The notes under the pieces were generated by a model. It was not told the origin of the DNA, did no database searches, and saw nothing but the letters and a program-made list of their open reading frames with translations. The translations under genes and the position numbers were made by a program. Below, piece after piece: positions 25,165 through 34,608 of a DNA stretch of 61,476 nt. The stretch's first letter is position 1; every line of letters starts with the position of its first letter. The stretch comes from Bacillota bacterium (GTDB lineage Bacteria; Bacillota; Clostridia; Acetivibrionales; DTU013), in assembly GCA_023411645.1 (NCBI GenBank), contig JAEYON010000001.1, forward strand, positions 1-61,476. The letters run 5' to 3'.

Positions 25165-27159
25165 CTAAAAACCTCCGGGTCTGCCGCCTGGCATTCCTCC
25201 ACCGCCCGTCATTCCACCGCCTGGCATTCCTCCACCGCCTATGAAACCGCCATTCCGTTCACCGGTATTGGTCGTGGTAGATCCCGAAGATGCGCTGGTC
25301 TTTGGCAGGATGACTTCCTGTCCTTCCGTCAATCCGCTGATGATTTCAATATAGGTGTCATTGCTGATCCCGGTTTCCACAAATACCATGACAGCGCCGT
25401 CATAATAGGAATCCATTTGCCTTCTGCGCATCGTTCCCGAGCTATTCTGCAATGATTCTTGCCTTGAAGCTCTGTCAGATTGGCTCTCCTGTGAATTAGC
25501 TTCATCAGTATACGGCCCGCCGCTTGGTGGACTTACTTCCGCAGTGCCTGCTCTGCCGCCTGGTGCACCGGATGGCATGGTACCCTGCGGGGGCTGCGGA
25601 CGGCTTCCCATACCTGACATGCCTGAATCAGTGCTCTGGCCTGATTCGTTTGGCCTACCACCCTTTCCTGACATGCCCGGAGTATTGCCCTGGCCTGACT
25701 CTGTACCGGATATGGCTCCCTTTACATAAACAAAGCTTCTATCTCCCATTGTTGTAACCGCTTCGATTGGAACCATCAAAACATCAGATTTTTTATTGAT
25801 GAAAATCTCGGCATCGATATTCATTCCTGTTTTTAGCTTTCCGGCTGCGCTGTCATCCACAGCGATAGTAACCGGGTAAGTAGTAACACCATTTGAACTG
25901 CTGCCCTCCATTGCCACCTTGCTTACCTTTCCCGTCAATGGCTCCGTCTGGGTCTCTTCAAGCGCTTCTGCTGTGATTTCCACCTCCTGGCCTACTTTTA
26001 ACTGAGCAATGTCCAATTCGTCTATTGAAACCGAGAACTCCAGACTATTCATATCTGATATTACAGCCAGAGTATCCCCTTGTTTTACTGTATCCCCCTC
26101 ATTTACAGAACCCATTTTTGTAATGGTTCCGTCAAACGGAGCTGTGATCGTATAATAATCGAGTTGCTTCTGCTTAATTTCCAGTTGGGTTTTAAGGTTT
26201 TCCATTTTTATGTCATTAGTTGAAGCAGTGAGCAGCAAGTCGTCGTTTTCCAGCTTCACAAGAACTTCACCGGCATTTGCAAACTCATTTTCCCTGATGT
26301 TGATGCTAGATACCGTACCCCCGGCTTCGCTTTTCAGAATGCTCATATTGATATATTCAAGTTTCCCGCTGTTCAAGCTGTCCAGTGTGGTATCGTTTAC
26401 GGATATCGCGCCCGTGACTGTCATTCCTTCTGCCAAAGATCCCGGATTATCAGCGGTAACTTCAATGCTATATTGGTCTCCTTCCGATGTTACATAGGGT
26501 TTGCTGCTTTTATATGTAATTGTTCCTTTCACAGACACCATCATTTCTGGTATATACAATTCTGCTTCCTGGCCTACCGTCACATTTGCAAGATCTGCTC
26601 CTCTAAATAAAATAGAGACCTTCATCTTTGAAACATCTGTTATAGTCAAAATAGTACCGCCCTTGTTGACACTGTCGCCCTCCTTTACCATGATATTTGT
26701 CACCTGTCCACTGAAGGGAGCTGATAGAGTCAGCCCTTTTACACTCTTTTCAGTACTGGCTGCAGTCAATTTCATTTGCTCAATACTGTTTTTTGCATTC
26801 TCAATCTCCAGCAACGCATCTGTGTTGTCCAGTACAAACAGCACATCGCCAGCTTTCACCTGATCTCCCTCTTTACAGTTGATCTTCTGCAAGGTCGCCG
26901 TGACTTTCGGAGAAAGCTCACTTCGGTATGAAGATGAGATGGGCGCAGAACCGGATATACTGTCTACCAGTTGCCCTTTGATTACAGTTGCTGTCCTCTG
27001 GGCGACCGTATTTGCAGATCCGGTGTTTCTTAATTTAAAATAAGTAAACACACCTCCTGCGATCAGAACAACTATAAGTGAAAATATTATTATTTTTTTA
27101 ACAGGCCTTTTTTTCTTTTTTATAACAGGCAGATCTGTTTTAGAAACTACTGTATCCAT
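25165..27159 (-). CDS. HlyD/MFP-family efflux adaptor with duplicated lipoyl-like modules
   Basis: 664 residues, longer than the ~380 usual for the family. There is one N-terminal membrane anchor (about 22-44), then two successive biotinyl-lipoyl-like/barrel modules, the first around 50-260 (GDQVKAGDVLFVLDN ... FSGQVTNIMVKEGDSV) and the second around 265-475 (NEFANAGEVLVKLEN ... FDGTITKMGSVNEGD). A Gly/Met/Ser/Pro-rich, low-complexity insert (about 485-588) precedes the last beta segment, and the C-terminus is a GGGMPGG-type tail. It links the MacB-type transporter to the cell envelope. AAAGGAGGTT precedes the ATG. Confidence 0.88.
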   Translation of the reverse strand: MDTVVSKTDLPVIKKKKRPVKKIIIFSLIVVLIAGGVFTYFKLRNTGSANTVAQRTATVIKGQLVDSISGSAPISSSYRSELSPKVTATLQKINCKEGDQVKAGDVLFVLDNTDALLEIENAKNSIEQMKLTAASTEKSVKGLTLSAPFSGQVTNIMVKEGDSVNKGGTILTITDVSKMKVSILFRGADLANVTVGQEAELYIPEMMVSVKGTITYKSSKPYVTSEGDQYSIEVTADNPGSLAEGMTVTGAISVNDTTLDSLNSGKLEYINMSILKSEAGGTVSSINIRENEFANAGEVLVKLENDDLLLTASTNDIKMENLKTQLEIKQKQLDYYTITAPFDGTITKMGSVNEGDTVKQGDTLAVISDMNSLEFSVSIDELDIAQLKVGQEVEITAEALEETQTEPLTGKVSKVAMEGSSSNGVTTYPVTIAVDDSAAGKLKTGMNIDAEIFINKKSDVLMVPIEAVTTMGDRSFVYVKGAISGTESGQGNTPGMSGKGGRPNESGQSTDSGMSGMGSRPQPPQGTMPSGAPGGRAGTAEVSPPSGGPYTDEANSQESQSDRASRQESLQNSSGTMRRRQMDSYYDGAVMVFVETGISNDTYIEIISGLTEGQEVILPKTSASSGSTTTNTGERNGGFIGGGGMPGGGMTGGGGMPGGRPGGF
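25184..25240 (-). repeat. Direct repeat encoding the Gly-Met-Pro tail
   Basis: A 23-base unit, CCGCCTGGCATTCCTCC followed by ACCGCC on the plus strand, occurs at 25184-25206 and again at 25218-25240. It encodes the repeated GGGGMPGG segments at the adaptor's C-terminus. Such repeats can slip and change tail length. Confidence 0.8.
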
Positions 27160-27164
27160 TATTT

Positions 27165-27234
27165 AACCTCCTTTTTCATAATTTTATCATATAAAGCTTA
27201 AATATTCCTTAAATGAAAGTCCATAAAGGAGGTT
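27165..27234 (-). promoter_or_regulatory. Possible RBS-sequestering element before the HlyD-like gene
   Basis: The ribosome-binding site AAAGGAGGTT (minus strand, 27165-27174) has a perfect 10-base complement AACCTCCTTT (27225-27234) upstream in the same transcript. If transcription starts before 27234, or reads through from the LCP gene, the two could pair across a 50-base loop and block translation. A promoter between them would remove the effect. Confidence 0.3.
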
Positions 27235-27257
27235 CGATTTGTAAACAAATTGTGAAT

Positions 27258-28187
27258 TTAGAAGTGCTTCTCTATCATGTCGGCAGTTTTTTGCCGGTCC
27301 ATAATGAAATACCATTTACCGCCTATTATTCGGCTTGTGCCCGGAATTGTGTAGGATTCGATTTCGTCACCTTTGACTTTTAGTACGCTTCCTATGTATT
27401 GCGTGATGTCTGTGATTGTAATATTGGTTTTGACATATTCCTGCAAAATGCCGAATATCTTTTGAGATCTGGAAAGATACCTCAGATTTACTTTTTGTTT
27501 GATCAGAGCCTTCATAAATTCCTGCTGCATGCTGATTCTGCCCAGGTCTCCCTCAGTGTAGCCCTGTCCCTTGTAATTCCCTTTCCTGTACCGCACCAGT
27601 TGCTCCGCTTCTTTACCGTTGAGGACCTGAAGGCCTTTTCTTAGGTGGATATGAAGATTTTGAGTCGGGTCGTCGTAATTCATCCGGAAAGGTACATTGA
27701 ATTGAACTCCGTCCAGTACGTCAATGATTTCCCTAAAGCCTTTAAAATCCGCAGTAATATAATAATGGATGGGAAGTCCGGTGATCTCGGTGAGTTTTTC
27801 AGCCACCCGCTTCTCCCCACCCTTTGAATATAGCGTGTTGATTCTGGTGAAGACGCCGTCTGACAAAACTCTTGTATCCCTGGCTACGGAAAGAATTCTC
27901 AGAGATGAAGCAGACGGAGTAAAATGAAAAAGCATAATCACATCGCAGCGGGTTTCATCTCTGTCCAGACCCAAAACCATCAAATTAACAGGAAATTCTC
28001 TGCTGACGCCGCTTTCATGATTGTCTTCCGATTGTTCTGCCGCTTCGCCGATATCACCCTCTGAAAGAGGAACCGGCAATGTTTCCGGATCCATGTTTCC
28101 GCGTAACGACATATAGTAAGCACCATTTACAAATAGGACAAGCAGCAGGGTGATGCTGATTGCCAGAATAAACTTAGCACTCTTCAT
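27258..28187 (-). CDS. LytR-CpsA-Psr (LCP) family cell-wall ligase
   Basis: 309 residues with an N-terminal membrane anchor (about 5-27) and an extracellular LCP domain. VMVLGLDRDE.RCDVIMLFH is near 70-95, LSVARDTRV holds the conserved lipid-phosphate-binding arginine, and VRYRKGN with DLGRI.MQQ..M.A is the late signature. LCP proteins transfer secondary polymers such as teichoic-acid-like glycans from lipid carriers to peptidoglycan, the same kind of polymers that SLH proteins bind. There is no obvious ribosome-binding site. Confidence 0.9.
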   Translation of the reverse strand: MKSAKFILAISITLLLVLFVNGAYYMSLRGNMDPETLPVPLSEGDIGEAAEQSEDNHESGVSREFPVNLMVLGLDRDETRCDVIMLFHFTPSASSLRILSVARDTRVLSDGVFTRINTLYSKGGEKRVAEKLTEITGLPIHYYITADFKGFREIIDVLDGVQFNVPFRMNYDDPTQNLHIHLRKGLQVLNGKEAEQLVRYRKGNYKGQGYTEGDLGRISMQQEFMKALIKQKVNLRYLSRSQKIFGILQEYVKTNITITDITQYIGSVLKVKGDEIESYTIPGTSRIIGGKWYFIMDRQKTADMIEKHF

Positions 28188-28223
28188 GTATGTAGTATTT
28201 GCTTCGGCGTTTCTTTTATGCTC

Positions 28224-29465
28224 TTACAGCTTGAGTCTTGTTTTAAAGCGTTCCAGCGCTCTTTCCGTGTTTTCTCTGCTGCCGAAGGCAGTTAATCTGA
28301 AATACCCCTGACCGCTTGGTCCAAATCCGGAACCGGGCGTGCCAAGTATGTTTGCCTCACCAAGAAGCTTGTCAAAAAACGCCCAGGAATCCATCCTGTT
28401 TGGTGTCCTGAGCCAAATGTACGGTGCGTTTATTCCGCCAAACACCTCAAGGCCCAGCTCAGTAAGGCCTTCCCGAATCATAGAGGCGTTTGTCATATAG
28501 TAATCAATAACAGCTTTTGTCTGTATTTTACCTTCTTCGCTGTACACTGCCTGTGCCGCTTTTTGAATAATATAAGAAGTACCGTTAAACTTTGTTGTCT
28601 GTCTTCTATACCAAAGCTGATTAAGCGATTCATGCCCTCCGCTGGCATTTTCAGCCATTAGCGCCTTAGGAACAACTGTATATGCGCAGCGTGTGCCGGT
28701 AAATCCTGCGGTTTTTGAAAAGCTTCGAAATTCAATAGCGACCTCTTTTGCTCCCGGCACCTCATAAATGCTGTGTGGGACGTGGTCCTCCCTTATATAA
28801 GCTTCATAGGCTGAATCATAAAGGATGACACTCTCGTTAGCTTTTGCATAATCCACCCACTTTTTCAGCTGTTCTCTGGATAATGTGGTACCGGTAGGGT
28901 TGTTCGGGAAGCACAGATAGATCATATCCACCTTTTCGGAAGGAAGTTCGGGAGAAAAACCGTTTTCCGCATTGCATGGCATATAAATAGCCTTACTGAA
29001 ACGGCCGCTCTTTTTGTCATAATCACCCATTCTGCCTGCCATTACGTTACTGTCGAGGTAAACAGGATATACGGGATCGGTCAGTGCAACAATATTGTCA
29101 TGGCTGAAGAGTTCCTGGATGTTGGCCGTATCGCTTTTCGCCCCGTCGGATATGAATATTTCATCCTTGTCCAACGAAACTCCTCTGGCCTTATAGTCAT
29201 TTTCGATGATCGCGCTGATAAGAAAGTCATATCCATAGCCATCCGGTCCATATCCCTTGAATGTTCTCTCATCAGCCATCTCGTCCACAGCCGTATGCAG
29301 GTTTTGAATCACTGCGGGCTGCAACGGCTTGGTCACATCTCCAATGCCAAGGCGGATTACGTCGGCCTCCGGATGCGCCTTCAAATAAATATCTCTTCTT
29401 CTTGCCACTTCCGCAAAAAGGTAGTTGCCGGGTAATTTCAAATAGTTTTCGTTTATACGCGCCAT
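28224..29465 (-). CDS. dapL: LL-diaminopimelate aminotransferase
   Basis: 413 residues, class I/II PLP aminotransferase of the DapL type, converting tetrahydrodipicolinate to LL-diaminopimelate in one step. The opening NENYLKLPGNYLFAEVARR..., GIGDVTKPL and KGYGPDGYG are DapL hallmarks, and the PLP lysine lies in SFSKTAGFTGTR. Its presence means lysine and peptidoglycan precursors are made without the succinylase or acetylase branch. dapF follows 15 bases upstream on the same strand. AAGGAGGG precedes the ATG. Confidence 0.96.
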   Translation of the reverse strand: MARINENYLKLPGNYLFAEVARRRDIYLKAHPEADVIRLGIGDVTKPLQPAVIQNLHTAVDEMADERTFKGYGPDGYGYDFLISAIIENDYKARGVSLDKDEIFISDGAKSDTANIQELFSHDNIVALTDPVYPVYLDSNVMAGRMGDYDKKSGRFSKAIYMPCNAENGFSPELPSEKVDMIYLCFPNNPTGTTLSREQLKKWVDYAKANESVILYDSAYEAYIREDHVPHSIYEVPGAKEVAIEFRSFSKTAGFTGTRCAYTVVPKALMAENASGGHESLNQLWYRRQTTKFNGTSYIIQKAAQAVYSEEGKIQTKAVIDYYMTNASMIREGLTELGLEVFGGINAPYIWLRTPNRMDSWAFFDKLLGEANILGTPGSGFGPSGQGYFRLTAFGSRENTERALERFKTRLKL

Positions 29466-29480
29466 AAATTCCCTCCTTAT

Positions 29481-30398
29481 TTAATATGTTTGCAAGAAAT
29501 CCTGCATTTTGTCCGGTAATTCAACTGTTCCCTCGAACACTTTCACCGCAGGTCCTGTCTTGAATACATGATTGCTCTTTTGGTCCCACTCTATCATCAG
29601 ATCTCCGCCCGGCAGCTTTACTACAACCTTTCTGCCGCAAAGACCATTTAGAATAGAAGCAACCGCGACCGCACAGGCGCCTGTCCCGCAGGCAAGCGTT
29701 TCACCGGAGCCTCTCTCCCAAACCCTCATCTTAAGTGTTTGTCTGTCAAGTACCTGAACAAATTCACTGTTGATCTTTTTCGGAAAAAGTTCGTGCGTCT
29801 CCATCAGAGGGCCGTAGACCTCGAGAGGAAAGCTGTCCACGTCCTCTATATAAGACACTGCATGAGGGTTCCCCATGGATACGCACGTTACCTGGAAGGT
29901 TCTGTCCCCAACCGTAACAGACTGGGAAAGAAACAGATCCTCAGGGCACTTTAAACCGTTCTGAAACTCCGTGCCCTTCGGACAAGTAACCGGGATCTCA
30001 GCGGGTCTCAGTACAGGCTCGCCCATGTCTACCCTGACCAATTCTACTGTATCGTTTTCAGCAGTAAGTAACAGTGTTTTTATCCCTGCCAGCGTCTCTA
30101 ATGTGACCTCGTTTTTATTTGTCAAACCGTTATCATAAACGTATTTTCCAATACATCTGACAGCATTGCCGCACATTTCGGCCTCTGATCCGTCAGCATT
30201 GAACATCCGCATACGGAAGTCGGCGCTCTCTGATGGCATGATAAGTACCAAACCGTCTGATCCAATACCGAAATGTCTGTCGCTTAGCCATTTTGAAAGT
30301 CCGGACGGATCAGCCGGGCAATCCTTTATGCAATTTACGTATATGTAATCATTCCCCAGACCATGCATTTTCGTAAAATTCAACTCAAATTTCTTCAT
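29481..30398 (-). CDS. dapF: Diaminopimelate epimerase
   Basis: About 305 residues. It converts LL- to meso-diaminopimelate using two cysteines, seen here in GNAVRC and in ACGTGACAVAVAS. The N-terminal FTKMHGLGNDYIYVN is the standard DapF opening. The start is the ATG at 30398, 8 bases after GGGGGT; a TTG three codons earlier is the alternative. It is transcribed just before dapL. Confidence 0.95.
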   Translation of the reverse strand: MKKFELNFTKMHGLGNDYIYVNCIKDCPADPSGLSKWLSDRHFGIGSDGLVLIMPSESADFRMRMFNADGSEAEMCGNAVRCIGKYVYDNGLTNKNEVTLETLAGIKTLLLTAENDTVELVRVDMGEPVLRPAEIPVTCPKGTEFQNGLKCPEDLFLSQSVTVGDRTFQVTCVSMGNPHAVSYIEDVDSFPLEVYGPLMETHELFPKKINSEFVQVLDRQTLKMRVWERGSGETLACGTGACAVAVASILNGLCGRKVVVKLPGGDLMIEWDQKSNHVFKTGPAVKVFEGTVELPDKMQDFLQTY

Positions 30399-30483
30399 TT
30401 TTTGCAACCCCCATCAACCAATCCTGCAAATATTATAGCACAACATTAAGTGATGGCAAATATTTTTTTGTACTTCATATGTA

Positions 30484-30512
30484 TTGTGATTAATCTTTGA
30501 ATTCACTATAAT
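30484..30512 (+). promoter_or_regulatory. Promoter of the GtrA-like gene
   Basis: TTGTGA (30484-30489), 17-base spacer, TATAAT (30507-30512). Confidence 0.6.
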
Positions 30513-30548
30513 GGTAAGGAAACATTTAAGGTGGGTGCTAATTGGAAG

Positions 30549-30959
30549 ATGAATATTCAGGATGCATTATCAAAGCTGTTGAAACAGAAATCCGCAGGAC
30601 AAGCTGCCCGCTACCTGGTAACGGGCTTTAGCAGTGCTGCGATAGAATTTGCATTACTCTTTGTGTTTACTGATATATTAGGGTTATCAATTTTGGTCTC
30701 CAACTCCGCAGCTCTTTCAATCGTCTTCTGGTTTAATTTCCTGATTAACAGGTTCTGGTCGTTCAAATCCAAAATGAAGATAGGCAGGCAACTTGCTATG
30801 TATCTGGCGCTGTTTGTGTTCAATCTGGGCGCCTCCGACCTGATCATGTACCTGCTGACCGGCCGGCTTTCCATGCAATATCTGTTTGCAAAGGTATTCG
30901 CGACCGGTGCTGTGGTATGCTGGAACTTTGTATTATATAGAAAGGTAATTTACAGATAA
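30549..30959 (+). CDS. GtrA-like membrane protein
   Basis: About 136 residues with four membrane segments and the GtrA-family pattern: AARYLVTGFSSAAIEF at the start, FWFNFLINRFWSFK in the middle, WNFVLYRKVIYR at the end. GtrA proteins are thought to flip or present polyprenyl-phosphate-linked sugars for cell-surface glycosylation. The start is uncertain: ATG 30549 or GTG 30531, since AAGGTGG lies directly before the GTG. Its last ten bases overlap the end of galK on the other strand. Confidence 0.87.
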   Translation: MNIQDALSKLLKQKSAGQAARYLVTGFSSAAIEFALLFVFTDILGLSILVSNSAALSIVFWFNFLINRFWSFKSKMKIGRQLAMYLALFVFNLGASDLIMYLLTGRLSMQYLFAKVFATGAVVCWNFVLYRKVIYR

Positions 30960-32137
30960 AGCTCCCTGCCGCCGTCTCCGACTTCGGATATGTAAAACTT
31001 CGGCGTCAGCCCTGTCTTTTTAGTGTAGCCGCTTGCGACCTCCTCCATGAAGCGGTCTACTGCATCTTCTCTGACGATACTTACAGTGCACCCGCCAAAG
31101 CCTGCTCCTGTCATTCTTGAACCGGCGACACCTTCGATCTTCAGCGCTTCCTCAACAAGGGTATCAAGCTCCTGCCCCGTTACCTCGTAGAGGTCCCTGA
31201 GCGAATTGTGGGAGGCGATCATCAGCTTGCCAAACAGAGCGATATCATCCTTGCTCAACGCATCAACCGATTTCTGCACCCTGTCGTCCTCTGCGATGAC
31301 ATGCTCCGCTCTGTTGCGGATCACTTCATCTTTGATCTCATACTTCACCCGATTGAATTGCTCCATTGATATCTCGCCTAGGCACGTTGCTTCAGGGACA
31401 AAATTTTTCAGGATTGAATAGGCCTCCTCACATTGGCTTCTTCTCTCGTTATATTTTGAATCTGCAAGGCCCCGCTTTTTATTTGTATTGGAAATAACGA
31501 TCTTGTAGCCTTTGATATTCAGCGGAACATGCTGATAGCTCAGATCTCTGCAATTCAGGAATATAGCATGGTTTGCCCTACCCATAGCCGAAGCGAACTG
31601 ATCCATTATTCCGCAGTTAACACCTACGTAATTATTCTCTGCCTTCTGGCTAATCAATGCCATCTGCACCATATCCACCGGCTGCCGCAGCCCATGAGCC
31701 TCGTTACCCAATGCGACCAGGGTAATTGCCGTCGCGACCTCAATAGCCGCCGAGGAGGAGAGTCCTGCGCCCAGCGGAACAGTATCGTGGTATAACAGAT
31801 CGCATCCGGAAAGCTTGTACCCTGCCTTCTGCAATTCATCCGCAACACCCAGCTGGTAATTTCCCCACCTAAGTGTTTTGTACTCCTCGAGTCTGTCAAG
31901 AGAGCCCTGGACCTGAATACCAAGATCCGTGGCGATCAGATTCATCATTCTGTCGTTACGCGCTCTGGCGATGACGGTGGAGCTTAGCGTAAGCGCCGCC
32001 GGGAATACATACCCCCCGTTATAGTCGGTGTGCTCGCCGATCAGGTTGACTCTGCCGGGTGATGTAAATACACGGATCTCTTCTTCGCTTCCTTGATAAA
32101 TCTCAATGAAACGCTTTTTCAGTTCAGAAATTGTCAT
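30950..32137 (-). CDS. galK: Galactokinase
   Basis: 395 residues of the GHMP kinase family. GRVNLIGEHTDYNGG is the galactokinase signature (about 28-42), GAGLSSSAA the phosphate loop, and GAGFGGCTV the third motif. It phosphorylates galactose to galactose-1-phosphate in the Leloir pathway. galT lies about 105 bases upstream on the same strand. No galE is visible in the window. Confidence 0.96.
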   Translation of the reverse strand: MTISELKKRFIEIYQGSEEEIRVFTSPGRVNLIGEHTDYNGGYVFPAALTLSSTVIARARNDRMMNLIATDLGIQVQGSLDRLEEYKTLRWGNYQLGVADELQKAGYKLSGCDLLYHDTVPLGAGLSSSAAIEVATAITLVALGNEAHGLRQPVDMVQMALISQKAENNYVGVNCGIMDQFASAMGRANHAIFLNCRDLSYQHVPLNIKGYKIVISNTNKKRGLADSKYNERRSQCEEAYSILKNFVPEATCLGEISMEQFNRVKYEIKDEVIRNRAEHVIAEDDRVQKSVDALSKDDIALFGKLMIASHNSLRDLYEVTGQELDTLVEEALKIEGVAGSRMTGAGFGGCTVSIVREDAVDRFMEEVASGYTKKTGLTPKFYISEVGDGGRELYL

Positions 32138-32243
32138 ATGCGCTCCCCTTTCATTTCTTTCCGTTATGCCTATGCCTTATGGGTCTCTCTACATATTATC
32201 TATATTGTTGATCCTGCATTGATACTTTCCTGCCTATGCTTTG

Positions 32244-33233
32244 CTATCCGTTCTTACCTGCTTTTATCCCCGCAAGAAACCTCTCATGGGCTTGACGCAA
32301 TTCAACTGCCGTTTCCTCCGGCTTTGTCGGATTAGCATGCGCCCATGCGCCTGTTTCACTTGACGCATTGAATTTCTGCTTGCTAGATGAGCGCATTGGC
32401 GGGAAAAATTCGATATGGAAATGGTAATACTCACTAGTATCCCCGCTGTTTACAGGATTCTGATGCATACACATCATATAGGGGAAGGGAAATCCAAAAA
32501 GAGAATCAAACGTTCCTGTGGTCTCTTTTAGTGCGGCGGCCAAGTTAGCCTTCTCCCGATCGCTTAGCTGCGACAAATTTTGCTTGTGGTTCTTGCTTGC
32601 AATATACATACCGTAAGGGTATTCCGTAAAAAACGGCAGAAAAACAAGAAAATCTTCATTCTCAAAGATAACCCTGTCGCCGGACTTTGTTTCGTCCTTG
32701 AGCATGTCACAAATCAGGCAGGTTCCGTTTTCCGCATGGTGCTCCTTGCAGGCATCAAGCTCAAGTTCCAACTTCTTAGGTATAAAAGGATAGCCGTATA
32801 TCTGTCCGTGGGGATGAGGCATTGTAACGCCGACCATCTCTCCCCTGTTTTCGAATATAAAAATATACTTAATTTTCTCATCTTTTCTCAGTTCTGTAAA
32901 ACGATCCGTCCACAGGTCGATAATTTTCACAATATGCTCTGTGGAAAATTCATGTAATGAGGATGTATGCTCGGGAGAATATAATATGACCTCACACTTC
33001 CCATAAGCTTCGGACATCCTGTAAAAGTCGGTCGATACATCATCAGGCACGGGCGGTTCCTGCGAAAGTGCCGGAAAGTCATTATCATATTTTAATACTT
33101 CATAATGATCAGGCACCTTTCCCGATCCGGGGCAGAAAGGGCACCAATCTTTTGGCATCTGCGGCCTGTTCTGTCTGTGGGATGCAATCATTACCCAATC
33201 CCTTATCAAGGGATGCCAGCGTAATTCGGCCAT
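32244..33233 (-). CDS. galT: Galactose-1-phosphate uridylyltransferase
   Basis: 329 residues of the histidine-triad GalT family. WCPFCPGS and the later ENGTCLICD are the metal-site cysteines, and HPHGQIYGYP holds the nucleotidylated histidine. It exchanges UMP between UDP-glucose and galactose-1-phosphate. A second histidine-rich region (YYHFHIEFFPP) is also intact. It is transcribed ahead of galK. Confidence 0.95.
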   Translation of the reverse strand: MAELRWHPLIRDWVMIASHRQNRPQMPKDWCPFCPGSGKVPDHYEVLKYDNDFPALSQEPPVPDDVSTDFYRMSEAYGKCEVILYSPEHTSSLHEFSTEHIVKIIDLWTDRFTELRKDEKIKYIFIFENRGEMVGVTMPHPHGQIYGYPFIPKKLELELDACKEHHAENGTCLICDMLKDETKSGDRVIFENEDFLVFLPFFTEYPYGMYIASKNHKQNLSQLSDREKANLAAALKETTGTFDSLFGFPFPYMMCMHQNPVNSGDTSEYYHFHIEFFPPMRSSSKQKFNASSETGAWAHANPTKPEETAVELRQAHERFLAGIKAGKNG

Positions 33234-33387
33234 GCATCATTCCTCCTGTATCTATAGGTTTAAACTGAGTTTCCCCATCGTTGTTCAGGCGATTGTTATC
33301 AATTGCCGGATAAAATTTGTCCTGTTTATTATTTTAAGCGATTGATACAAAAAGTAAAATGCCATAATGTGATAAATATATGGCATT

Positions 33388-33675
33388 TTGGTGACTGTTC
33401 ATCCGCTAGACGCGACTGTTACAGTCCTGTGTCCGATAGGGGCAGTATTTTCATTGAGTAAGACGCAGGAAAGGTGTCAGACACCGAACAAAAGAATAAG
33501 ATTTACTCCATGTGAAGTATATAACGCAGGACTGGGACACGGGGCTACGTGGACACGGGAACACGAGGTCTCAGGGACGCGATGACACTAGGACAGTAAA
33601 CTGTGTCCCATCTAGTCCCCGTACCCACGTCAAGTCCCCGTGCCCACGTCAAGTCCCCGAACCCATCCCCGTTTC
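33388..33675. repeat. Intergenic repeat block, REP-like
   Basis: This stretch between galT and the MerR gene has no credible gene. It holds the palindrome GGTGTC-A-GACACC (33473-33485), a 17-base direct repeat CCCACGTCAAGTCCCCG at 33624-33640 and 33643-33659, and a preceding GGGACACGGGG / GTGGACACGGG stretch (33534-33559) roughly complementary to those repeats. GGACAG...CTGTGTCC lies between them. It could fold into one long stem. The base composition (GGGACACGGG, GTGTCAGACAC) resembles REP elements mobilised by RAYT transposases, as I recall them. Confidence 0.6.
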
Positions 33676-33690
33676 CCGTCTTTTTCTACA

Positions 33691-34509
33691 TTACTTTGCT
33701 TTTGTCACCGGAATCTGAACCTCTGTGAGGTAGTTTTCCGGGCTGCTTTCATTCCATGGTCCTTTATGGCATACCTGGCGCGCATTTCCGGCTATGACGT
33801 AGCCATTGTCCTCGACCCATTTGCCAAGTGTGTTATAACCCTGAGCAATATTCTCATAAGGTCCGTTCACCATTAGAGAAGCCATCTGATTAACAGGTTC
33901 CATTTCGCGGAATGTAAAGCCTTCCCTGTCCTCCTGAAGCGTCTTTACAGCCATAACGACCTCAACATCTACGTCTTTCTCTTTATAATCCTGATCGTGA
34001 TACACCGCAAAGCTTGCATCGCCGCACGGTATCTCATTCCTTTGGACAAAATCCGAAAGTTCTCCCCAGAGTATTCCCTCCTGATTATATTCCGGTATAA
34101 CTCTGCGCCTGGAAACCACCTTACAGGCCGGTATTTTTTTAATAATAACATCGGTATTCACTATACTATTCTCCTTTCCCAATACATTCATAAATACTCG
34201 CAGCTTATGAAGCTTAGCTTCTTCCGCGGCAATTTCACCCTCAAGCTCTGCCTGCTTATCCTTCAGCTTTCTCAGGAGGCTTTGATTATCCAGTTCCTGT
34301 GACAGCAGATCATCGATCTCTGCCGTCATAAAACCCATGTCCCGAAGAGATATGATCCTATTCAGCCGATTAATCTGCCTGGCTGAATAGAACCGGTATC
34401 CTGTGAATCTATCCACCTCCGCCGGTTTCAAAAGCCCCAATTCATCATAATATCTAAGCATTCTGACAGACACCTGCGTGAGTTTAGAAAAATCGCCGAT
34501 TTTAAACAT
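33691..34509 (-). CDS. MerR family regulator with GyrI-like effector domain
   Basis: 272 residues. The N-terminal MerR helix-turn-helix (about 1-70, FSKLTQVSVRMLRYYDELGLLKP) is followed by a coiled-coil dimer helix (about 75-112) and a C-terminal GyrI/BmrR-like ligand-binding domain (about 120-272). Such proteins activate multidrug-response promoters when bound by a hydrophobic or cationic ligand. No efflux gene is adjacent, so its target is not evident. AGGTGAAG precedes the ATG. Confidence 0.9.
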   Translation of the reverse strand: MFKIGDFSKLTQVSVRMLRYYDELGLLKPAEVDRFTGYRFYSARQINRLNRIISLRDMGFMTAEIDDLLSQELDNQSLLRKLKDKQAELEGEIAAEEAKLHKLRVFMNVLGKENSIVNTDVIIKKIPACKVVSRRRVIPEYNQEGILWGELSDFVQRNEIPCGDASFAVYHDQDYKEKDVDVEVVMAVKTLQEDREGFTFREMEPVNQMASLMVNGPYENIAQGYNTLGKWVEDNGYVIAGNARQVCHKGPWNESSPENYLTEVQIPVTKAK

Positions 34510-34608
34510 TACTTCACCTGCTTTTCTATGTAATCCGGATCACAATCTAATCCTATACCCTAACATAATGTCAGAGTCAACAAGAATTTTATAATGTCTT
34601 TTGCAGTC

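Noticed and set aside
33624..33659. Possible CRISPR from two 17-base repeats
   Set aside because: Only two copies, spaced by two bases; no array or cas genes.
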